Source: Gammaproteobacteria bacterium
GTDB taxonomy: Bacteria; Pseudomonadota; Gammaproteobacteria; Nitrococcales; Nitrococcaceae
Assembly: GCA_030433275.1 (NCBI GenBank)
Contig: JAUILK010000002.1
Span: 1 to 64,000, forward strand
Length of the DNA stretch: 64,000 bases
Reading direction: 5' to 3'
Under the pieces are notes generated by a model, which saw nothing but the letters and a program-made list of their open reading frames with translations, was not told where the DNA came from and searched no databases. A program made the translations under genes and the position numbers. Numbering within the stretch: position 1 is the stretch's first letter; each line of letters opens with the position of its first letter. Of the stretch, positions 57,566 to 64,000 are shown in pieces.

Positions 57566-58369
57566 TCAGCGCTCCGGTTCCTCTCGTTTAGCCTGCTGCC
57601 AAGCGGACTCTAGAATCTCAAGATTGGCGCCTGTCGTATCAATGCCGGCCTCACGCAGGATCGCTTCCAGGCGCCGGAAGCGCCGTTCGAACTTGGCGTT
57701 GGTGTGCCGCAGAGCCGCCTCGGCATCCACCTGCAGGTGACGGGCGAGGTTGGCGCAGGCGAACAGAACGTCCCCGAGCTCGTCCTCCAGCCGATCCTGC
57801 CCTGCACCGGCTTCGAGCTCGACCTCGAGTTCGGCGAGTTCCTCGCGAATCTTCTCCAGAACCGGTTGCGCTGTATCCCAATCGAACCCGACCCGAGCCG
57901 CACGCCGCTGCAGCTTGACCGCACGCGGCAATGCCGGTAGTGCGCGCGCGACGCCATCCAGAGCGCCCGACGGCACAGCCCCGTCCGGTTGCTTGGCGCG
58001 CCGCTCCTCGGCTTTAATCGCCTCCCAACTCCGATGCGGCTCCACCACATCCGGCCGCGCGGCGGTGCCGAACACGTGGGGATGGCGACGCACGATCTTA
58101 TCCGCGATCGCGGCCACGACTCCCTCGAAGTCAAAAGCACCACGCTCTTGCGCGAGTTGGGCATAAAAGACCACCTGAAACAGGAGGTCACCGAGTTCAT
58201 CACACAGCTCCGTCAGCTCGCCGGATTCGATGGTCTGCGCGACCTCGTAGGCTTCCTCCAACGTATGCGGCACAATGCTCTTGAAATCCTGCTCAAGATC
58301 CCAAGGACAGCCCGCAACAGGATCCCGCAGCCGCGCCATCAACGTAAGCAGTTGCTGCATATCGGCCAT
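57566..58369 (-). CDS. mazG: Nucleoside triphosphate pyrophosphohydrolase MazG
   Basis: A 267-residue house-cleaning enzyme that hydrolyses NTPs to NMPs. It has two MazG domains. The first carries CPWDLEQDFKSIVPHTLEEAYEV and ELCDELGDLLFQVVFYAQ, the second EIREELAELEVELE and DELGDVLFACANLARH, each with the EExxE and ExxD metal ligands. Length and layout match E. coli MazG. The GST gene lies 36 bases upstream on the same strand. Confidence 0.94.
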   Translation of the reverse strand: MADMQQLLTLMARLRDPVAGCPWDLEQDFKSIVPHTLEEAYEVAQTIESGELTELCDELGDLLFQVVFYAQLAQERGAFDFEGVVAAIADKIVRRHPHVFGTAARPDVVEPHRSWEAIKAEERRAKQPDGAVPSGALDGVARALPALPRAVKLQRRAARVGFDWDTAQPVLEKIREELAELEVELEAGAGQDRLEDELGDVLFACANLARHLQVDAEAALRHTNAKFERRFRRLEAILREAGIDTTGANLEILESAWQQAKREEPER

Positions 58370-58405
58370 ATCGTTTGCTCGTCCGGCCCGCCAAGCCGCC
58401 CGGTC

Positions 58406-59098
58406 TTAGTGGCACTGGTATTGGCGCTCACCGAAGAGCACCTGCTTGGCTTCCTCATCGAAACCCTTTTGCTCGCGAGCAGCGAGCACGCCCAAGCCTC
58501 GCTCCACGGCCGGGCGCTGCGCGATAGCATCGAACCAACGCCTCAGGTTTGGATGCTCAGTCAAATCTTGGCCCTGCCGTTCGTAGGGGCGAATCCAGGG
58601 AAACACGGCGATATCGGCGATGGTGTACTCCGGGCCCGCCAAAAACGCATCCTCCCCGAGTCGCTGTTCCAGCACCCGATAGAGCCGTGTGGTCTCGTTG
58701 GTATAGCGGTTGATCGCATAATCGATCCGCTCCGGAGCATATTGGCGAAAATGGTGTGCCTGGCCCAACATGGGTCCTAGATTGCCCATCTGAAACATTA
58801 GCCACTCGAGCGTACGATAACGCCCGTGTGGCTGCCTTGGCAGCAACCGTCCGGTTTTTTCGGCCAAATAGATCAGAATCGCCCCGGACTCGAACAGAGC
58901 AAACGGCTCATCGCCGGGTCCTTTCCGGTCCACTATAGCCGGAATTTTATTGTTGGGACTGATGCGCAGAAACTCCGCTTCGAACTGATCGCCCTTGCCG
59001 AGGTTCACCGGATGGATGCGGTAGTCCAAAGCCAGTTCCTCGAGTGCGATGTGCACTTTATGGCCGTTTGGTGTGGACCAGCTATAGACATCGATCAT
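58406..59098 (-). CDS. Glutathione S-transferase, YfcG/YghU-type disulfide-bond oxidoreductase
   Basis: A 230-residue GST. The thioredoxin-like N-terminus has [15 protein letters not shown] with the catalytic Ser/Thr-Asn, NKIPAIVD and [15 protein letters not shown] (glutathione site); the helical C-terminal domain holds [12 protein letters not shown]. The pattern matches YfcG/YghU enzymes, which reduce disulfides with glutathione. ATG at 59098 follows GGAG at seven bases; upstream residues are a shadow. Confidence 0.9.
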   Translation of the reverse strand: MIDVYSWSTPNGHKVHIALEELALDYRIHPVNLGKGDQFEAEFLRISPNNKIPAIVDRKGPGDEPFALFESGAILIYLAEKTGRLLPRQPHGRYRTLEWLMFQMGNLGPMLGQAHHFRQYAPERIDYAINRYTNETTRLYRVLEQRLGEDAFLAGPEYTIADIAVFPWIRPYERQGQDLTEHPNLRRWFDAIAQRPAVERGLGVLAAREQKGFDEEAKQVLFGERQYQCH

Positions 59099-59222
59099 TG
59101 CAATGCTCCTGCAAGCCGACGCGGCCTCAGCGACGCGCCGTCGTGAACACAAACGCGGGATGGATTATCATGGTCCGGCGTTTTGCGCCGCCTACCAACC
59201 CAACTATCAGCCGGACATCATT

Positions 59223-60470
59223 ATGACCGAAATCCCTGCTTATCAGCGCCGCCTCAGCGTACCCGTGAACATCGGCGGGGTCATCGTCGGTAGCGATGCC
59301 CCGCTGGTCGTCCAATCGATGACCAATACGGACACCGCCGATGAAGTCGCCACTGCGATCCAGGTTGCCGATCTGGCGCGGGCCGGCTCTGAGCTGGTGC
59401 GTATCACGGTGAATACCGAGGACGCCGCCGCGGCGGTTCCCGGGATCCGCCAGCGGCTCGACGATATGGGCATCCGCGTTCCTTTAATCGGGGATTTCCA
59501 TTTCAACGGGCACAAGCTGCTCACCCGCTATCCGAGCTGTGCCGATGCGCTGGCGAAGTTTCGGATCAACCCCGGCAATGTAGGCAAGGGTAGCCGGCGC
59601 GATCCTCAATTCGCAACCATGATCGAAATCGCGAAGGACTACGATAAACCTGTGCGTATCGGCGTAAACTGGGGCAGCCTGGATCAGGATTTGCTGGCCC
59701 GCATGATGGACGCAAACGCCAATCGCCCCGATCCTCAAGATCCCAGCGTGGTCATGAAAACCGCTTTGGTACGCTCCGCTCTGGACAGCGCCGAGAAGGC
59801 CGAAGCCTTAGGATTAGCGCACGAGCGGATCATATTGTCCTGCAAGGTAAGCGGGGTGCAGGACCTGGTCACCGTCTACCGTGACCTCGCGAGCCGCTGC
59901 AATTTCGCATTGCACCTCGGCCTCACCGAAGCGGGCATGGGATCCAAGGGCATCGTGGCCTCCACGGCCGCACTGGCATTGTTACTACAGGAAGGCATCG
60001 GCGATACCATACGCATCTCGCTCACACCGCAACCCGGCGAATCCCGCACCCGTGAGGTCATCGTGGCTCAGGAGATCCTGCAGACCATGGGGCTGCGCGC
60101 CTTTACCCCACTGGTAACTGCCTGCCCGGGCTGTGGGCGCACCACCAGCACTTTCTTTCAGAGCCTAGCCGCCGATATTCAGCACCATGTGCGTGAGCGC
60201 ATGCCGCAGTGGCGGCGTGAATACCCCGGTGTGGAGCAGATGACCCTTGCCGTGATGGGCTGCGTGGTCAACGGACCCGGCGAGAGCCGCCATGCGAACC
60301 TCGGCATCAGCCTTCCCGGGACCGGCGAGAAACCCGTCGCGCCCGTCTACGAGGATGGCGAAAAAACCGTTACCTTACGCGGAGACAATATTGCCGAGGA
60401 ATTCAAAGAGATCGTCGAGGCGTATGTCCAGCGCCGCTACGGCCTGACGGACAGCCCCACGGTCGGTTGA
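59223..60470 (+). CDS. ispG: (E)-4-hydroxy-3-methylbut-2-enyl-diphosphate synthase IspG
   Basis: A 415-residue [4Fe-4S] enzyme for the sixth step of the MEP isoprenoid pathway, which also feeds hopanoid synthesis. Cluster ligands are the two Cys in TACPGCGRT and the Cys in [32 protein letters not shown] and [11 protein letters not shown] are family marks. ATG at 59223 begins [10 protein letters not shown]; the in-frame start at 59103 would add 40 unlikely residues. It is divergent from the GST gene and convergent with fdxA. Confidence 0.95.
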   Translation: MTEIPAYQRRLSVPVNIGGVIVGSDAPLVVQSMTNTDTADEVATAIQVADLARAGSELVRITVNTEDAAAAVPGIRQRLDDMGIRVPLIGDFHFNGHKLLTRYPSCADALAKFRINPGNVGKGSRRDPQFATMIEIAKDYDKPVRIGVNWGSLDQDLLARMMDANANRPDPQDPSVVMKTALVRSALDSAEKAEALGLAHERIILSCKVSGVQDLVTVYRDLASRCNFALHLGLTEAGMGSKGIVASTAALALLLQEGIGDTIRISLTPQPGESRTREVIVAQEILQTMGLRAFTPLVTACPGCGRTTSTFFQSLAADIQHHVRERMPQWRREYPGVEQMTLAVMGCVVNGPGESRHANLGISLPGTGEKPVAPVYEDGEKTVTLRGDNIAEEFKEIVEAYVQRRYGLTDSPTVG

Positions 60471-60471
60471 C

Positions 60472-60798
60472 TCAACGCTCCTCCAAATAGCGCAGCTTAT
60501 CCGTTACCTCACGCCACTCCTCAGCATCGGCGGGCGGCGATTTGCGACGGGCGATGACCGGCCAAGTGCGCGCGAACCGCGCATTGAGTTCGAGAAACCG
60601 CTCCTGATCTGCCGGCAATCGGTCATCAGCATAGATCGCCTCTACCGGGCACTCCGGCACACAAAGGGCACAGTCGATGCACTGCTCGGGATCGATCACG
60701 AGGAAGTTGCTGCCCTCATGGAAGCAGTCCACCGGACAGACCTCCACGCAGTCGGTGTACTTACAGCGGATACAACGCTCCGTAACGACGTAGGCCAT
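60472..60798 (-). CDS. fdxA: 7Fe ferredoxin FdxA
   Basis: A 108-residue ferredoxin with one [3Fe-4S] and one [4Fe-4S] cluster, as in Azotobacter ferredoxin [19 protein letters not shown], then [16 protein letters not shown]. It could supply electrons to IspG, which needs a ferredoxin or flavodoxin and is encoded two bases away on the other strand. Its ATG overlaps the Rrf2 gene's stop by one base, so the two are translationally coupled. Confidence 0.94.
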   Translation of the reverse strand: MAYVVTERCIRCKYTDCVEVCPVDCFHEGSNFLVIDPEQCIDCALCVPECPVEAIYADDRLPADQERFLELNARFARTWPVIARRKSPPADAEEWREVTDKLRYLEER

Positions 60799-61289
60799 CA
60801 CATCCCGGCCGCTGTGGTGGTGCCCACACAGGGGCGGCGCGTGGCGAGCGCACCGCACACATCGCAGCGCCATGTCCCACCAGAATACTGCCGGACAAAC
60901 GCCGCGCGAATCTGCGGCCGCTGCACGAAATCGGCCAGAGTCACCCCGCGCAGGAAGGTGTCGATTCGCTGGGTCAACCGAGTCCAAACGATCCGATCGA
61001 GCGCCGATATGTACTGGCGCCCACCACGACCATCCTCCATAAGCGCGATTACTTCCCCCACAGAAATGTGCTCCGGGGAACGACCGAGTCGATAACCGCC
61101 ACCCGGCCCCGGCGTACCCTGGACGAGTCCGACGCGCCGCAAGCGGCCGATGATCTGCTCCACATAGGACATGGATATTCCCTGACAAACCGAAATCTCG
61201 GCGAGCGGCACCGGGCCGGCCTGATTATGGATAGCCAGATGCATGAGCGCGCTCACAGCATACCGGCTCTTGGTGGATAGGCGAATCAT
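60798..61289 (-). CDS. Rrf2-family transcriptional regulator with C-terminal Cys motif
   Basis: A 163-residue winged-helix regulator ([22 protein letters not shown] ... [34 protein letters not shown]). IscR-type members bind a 2Fe-2S cluster with three Cys at about 92-104, but here that stretch ([17 protein letters not shown]) has none. [14 protein letters not shown] motif lies near the C-terminus (about 142-153). It may hold a cluster or zinc there. It overlaps fdxA and probably controls it. Confidence 0.86.
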   Translation of the reverse strand: MIRLSTKSRYAVSALMHLAIHNQAGPVPLAEISVCQGISMSYVEQIIGRLRRVGLVQGTPGPGGGYRLGRSPEHISVGEVIALMEDGRGGRQYISALDRIVWTRLTQRIDTFLRGVTLADFVQRPQIRAAFVRQYSGGTWRCDVCGALATRRPCVGTTTAAGM

Positions 61290-61860
61290 AATCGGAACAG
61301 TTTAACGCCGCATGGGCATTAGTACACCGTTCGGAACATATCATCCGTTATCAGCGCCCTGGCGATTGCACCGGCGGTGCATGGGCGTAGATAGCAACGC
61401 TACTATGAGGGCCGATCGAAGCCCGAAGCGTTTACCAGTCTGCCACGTTTTCCCGACCCCCTTTTCTATTCAGCGTCTTCTCAATGTATTCTTTGAAGCG
61501 CATAGCCCCCGACTCAAACTCGCGCATTGGGCGCTTCGGACAGACCAGCCTTCCGTCGGAGTCCAGGCGGATGCCCCTTAGACCATGGCCCACCGCCAGA
61601 TTCTCTCATAGCAGGTGAAGCCCTCCGATTAGTCCAGAAGCTAACCAAGTGAGTTGGCTATATCCGAGATATTAGAGTCGGAGATTCTCCGCCCCTGCCT
61701 TTTGCCGATTGAAACGCAAACCGCGGTGTTCGTTGCATCGTTCAAGACCCGAGCAACTCGACGCCATTCGGCTAATGCTGGCAAAGTTACTGTCTGCTGC
61801 GGCGGTAAGCGGGTCTGTGCCTATTGTCACGCAGAAACTGCCGATACAAACTCCCCTCGC
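61290..61860. other. Gap with no supported gene
   Basis: Short overlapping frames only. Sequence on its right side borders the IS110 remnant and may be debris from its insertion. Confidence 0.35.
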
Positions 61861-62290
61861 CTTCAACTTTGGTGACGCCACAACCGAGACTGCATTTTCG
61901 ATTCTTGGGCTCCCGCTGAACCGAGCCTTCCAACGCCCCCGAGGTCAGGGGAATATTGAAGACACTGTGAAGCAAACTTGTCGTGCCAAGACGCCCAAGC
62001 GACTCTGATGCCATAGACTTTCTTGAAGCGCTTGCGCGAGCGCGTGTTCAATAGCCGCGCCGTGCGCTGGCGCACCAGGTACACTCAGCACCGCAGTAGA
62101 TCTCGCACGGCGCGCTCGGCCTTGGGATAGATGTAACCTTCCGACAGGATACCGAGCCGGCGCATCTACGCCAGCCAGTGCGCAGCCGCAGCGCATAGCC
62201 GACCTCCCACAGCCCGTCGATGAGCCAATACCAGTTGAACGTCGACGCCCCCGCCATCGAGTCGCCCGGAACGACGTGTGACACCCCGGT
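61861..62290 (-). pseudogene. IS110-family transposase remnant
   Basis: Fragments of an IS110-type (DEDD) transposase in several frames. Near 62250 the frame reads AGASTFNWYWLIDGLWEVGYAL, the conserved IS110 segment, then a deletion. Another frame resumes with HWLA, stop, MRRLGILSEGYIYPKAERAVRDLL, then a stop and YLVRQRTARLLNTRSRKRF. In-frame stops, frameshifts and missing sequence show it is dead. No terminal repeats were recognised. Confidence 0.82.
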
Positions 62291-62395
62291 TAATTGACCC
62301 TGGCTTGCAGCGCTCCGATAGCAGCAAACACCCTCGGGAAGCGCTCAAAAGCTACCGATTCGTTGAAAACGGCGTATTAGCTCAACTTCGAACGA

Positions 62396-63208
62396 TCAGC
62401 TGCCCTTAAAGGGCGCAACGGTGTGCAAGTGATTAACCGGACCATCCCCGTACCCCAACCGAAAAGCGCTCTCCAGTGCCCGTTGCAGATAGGCACGCGC
62501 ACGCCGAACCGCGGCCGCCAGTTCCAGTCCTTGAGCAAGGCCGGTGGCAATCGCCGAAGCGAGCGTACAGCCGGTCCCGTGGGTGGCGCGTGTGGCTATC
62601 CGAGGATAGATCAGATATTCCACGCCGGCAGCGGTAGCCAGCACATCCACGACTTCGGCACCGCTCGGCTGATGCCCACCTTTGAGCAGCGCCGCCGGGC
62701 AGCCGAACGCGAGGAGCGCGTGAGCGGCCTCCGCCATTGCCTCACGGCCCTCGATGCGCCGCCCCAGCAATACCTCCGCCTCGGGAAGGTTCGGAGTCAC
62801 CAGCACCGCCTGGGGCAACAAGGTATCGCGCAGAGCGGCTACGGCGGGCGCGGCGAGTAACCGATCGCCGCTTTGCGCCACCATCACGGGATCGACTACC
62901 ACGGGCACCATCGGGGCAAGTTCACTGATCACACGGGCCACGGTCTCGATTGCCGGCGCCACATGGAGCATACCGATCTTGATACAATCCGCGCCGATAT
63001 CCGTCAGCACCACTGAGATCTGCTGCGCAATGAAACCGCAATCCACCGGCATAATAGCTTGTATATTGCGGGTATTTTGAGCCGTCAGTGCGGTAATGGC
63101 GCTCGCTGCATAACCTTGCAGACAGGTAACCGTTTTGATATCGGCCTGGATCCCAGCCCCACCCCCGGAGTCCGAACCGGCAATGATCAGAACACGTGCG
63201 GGCGTTAT
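62396..63208 (-). CDS. thiD: Hydroxymethylpyrimidine/phosphomethylpyrimidine kinase ThiD, non-standard start
   Basis: A kinase of thiamine synthesis that phosphorylates HMP and HMP-P. The frame from 63208 gives 270 residues, the family's normal length: [20 protein letters not shown] with the substrate loop, [28 protein letters not shown] and the ATP-site end [16 protein letters not shown]. No ATG, GTG or TTG occurs in frame before the internal ATG at 63052, which would remove the first 52 residues. An ATA at 63206-63208 sits 5-8 bases after GGAGGTGAG. The frame is continuous with the upstream ligase and separated only by its TGA. Confidence 0.85.
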   Translation of the reverse strand: MTPARVLIIAGSDSGGGAGIQADIKTVTCLQGYAASAITALTAQNTRNIQAIMPVDCGFIAQQISVVLTDIGADCIKIGMLHVAPAIETVARVISELAPMVPVVVDPVMVAQSGDRLLAAPAVAALRDTLLPQAVLVTPNLPEAEVLLGRRIEGREAMAEAAHALLAFGCPAALLKGGHQPSGAEVVDVLATAAGVEYLIYPRIATRATHGTGCTLASAIATGLAQGLELAAAVRRARAYLQRALESAFRLGYGDGPVNHLHTVAPFKGS

Positions 63209-63211
63209 GAC

Positions 63212-64000
63212 TCACCTCCTCCAGGCTGGCTCATCGCCCGTTGCGTATAGCCGGCGAGCCTCATTACGATCGACTTTGCCGGCGCCGGTGAGCGGTAGGC
63301 GCTCGCCGAAAACGATTTGCTTCGGCACCTTATAGCCGGCCAATCGCTCGCCCAGATAAGCCCGTAACACATCAACCGCGGGCGGCGCACCGCTCGGCAC
63401 GACCACGGCCATGGGCACCTGGCCCCAACGCGCATCGACAACACCGAAGACTGCGGCTTCGGCGATGTCGGGGTGCTCCGTAAGCACACGCTCGATCTCC
63501 TCGGGCGAGACATTCTCGCCGCCACTGCTGAATTGGTTATCTGCCCGGCCGACGATATAGACATAGCCGGCATCATCCTCGCGCGCGAGATCGCCCGAGT
63601 CGATCCATCCTCCTTCGAGCAGCGTTTGCTCGGTGCGCTCGGGTTGGCCGAGATAGCCGTCAAAGTTATGCGGGCTGCGCAACAACAATATCCCCACTTC
63701 GCCGCGACATACCGGTTGATAGCTGTACGGCGCCACAATGCGGTAGTCGCAATGAAAAAAAACGCTACCGACACTCGCATGACGGGCCCGAACGGCTGCC
63801 ATCGAAGTTGTACTTTGACCGTGCATGAAATTCGACGGCCCGGCCTCGGTCAGACCATAGGCTTGGCTCACGGGGATACCCCGCTCCCAAAAAGGCCGCA
63901 TGGCTGCTTCCGAGCAGGGCGCCCCAGCGGAGGTAATCCCCCTCAATGTACTCAGATCCGCGGCCGCGAATCTCGGATGCTCGGCCATGAGTTTGAGCAT
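63212..64000 (-). CDS. Acyl-CoA synthetase (AMP-dependent ligase), partial
   Basis: The last 262 residues of an ANL-family ligase; the gene continues past the window edge. Marks: [53 protein letters not shown] and the C-terminal catalytic Lys in [10 protein letters not shown]. It makes a CoA thioester, probably of a fatty or aryl acid, but the N-terminal substrate pocket is not in the window. Its TGA overlaps a GTG (GTGA) and lies three codons before the thiD reading begins. Confidence 0.88.
   Translation of the reverse strand: MLKLMAEHPRFAAADLSTLRGITSAGAPCSEAAMRPFWERGIPVSQAYGLTEAGPSNFMHGQSTTSMAAVRARHASVGSVFFHCDYRIVAPYSYQPVCRGEVGILLLRSPHNFDGYLGQPERTEQTLLEGGWIDSGDLAREDDAGYVYIVGRADNQFSSGGENVSPEEIERVLTEHPDIAEAAVFGVVDARWGQVPMAVVVPSGAPPAVDVLRAYLGERLAGYKVPKQIVFGERLPLTGAGKVDRNEARRLYATGDEPAWRR

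Overview
The window reads as chromosome of a G+C-rich gammaproteobacterium. The signs are an mfd-csiV pair, a nagZ / hpt / methylthioinosine-phosphorylase block, PEP-CTERM surface proteins, hopanoid-associated hpnA and hpnN, the MEP-pathway gene ispG, a 7Fe ferredoxin and a type I-F CRISPR-Cas system. I cannot name the species. No rRNA or tRNA gene was recognised.

Layout. 1-6.7 kb: tail of a NarK-type transporter, a PEP-CTERM protein behind a sigma-54-like promoter, a secreted subtilisin-like protease, a small lipoprotein, a BCCT transporter overlapping an Hsp20 gene. 6.7-16.6 kb: a complete type I-F1 locus on the minus strand (cas1, cas2-3, csy1, csy2, csy3, cas6f, leader, 25-repeat array); csy1 carries a one-base frameshift. 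17-29.7 kb: AsmA-like protein, secreted cyclase-family hydrolase, large MscS channel, DUF1614 membrane protein, hpnA and hpnN diverging across a 1.1 kb gap, a ferredoxin-NADP reductase-like flavoprotein, and a TrmB-type regulator with a perfect palindrome over its start region. 29.7-33.5 kb (minus): lipoprotein, membrane-bound c-heme sensor and Ser/Thr kinase in a row, a candidate signalling unit. 33.5-38.6 kb: decayed SGNH/PEP-CTERM esterase, a 59-residue PLDc_N protein, a PhoD-like phosphatase, tandem parvulins. 38.8-41.2 kb (minus): GNAT acetyltransferase, spermidine-synthase-like aminopropyltransferase and agmatinase-family enzyme packed as one operon. 41.5-48.8 kb: mfd-csiV, then nagZ, dsrE-like, hpt and MTI phosphorylase. 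49-64 kb: mainly housekeeping enzymes (CYTH, L,D-transpeptidase, gpmA, SDR, acetoacetyl-CoA ligase, moaC, phhB, mazG, GST, ispG, fdxA with an Rrf2 regulator, thiD, acyl-CoA ligase), a protein with two D5-primase-C-like modules, and an IS110 fossil.

How parts work together: the I-F genes form one overlapping transcription unit feeding a leader with IHF-type sites; Mfd couples transcription to repair; nagZ, hpt and MTI phosphorylase recycle cell-wall sugars and purines; the aminopropyltransferase/ureohydrolase pair suggests polyamine synthesis through aminopropylagmatine. The points most worth a second look are the csy1 frameshift, thiD with no standard start codon and in frame with the upstream stop, the kinase/heme-sensor/lipoprotein unit, the duplicated D5-C-like protein, the TrmB palindrome, and the polyamine operon.
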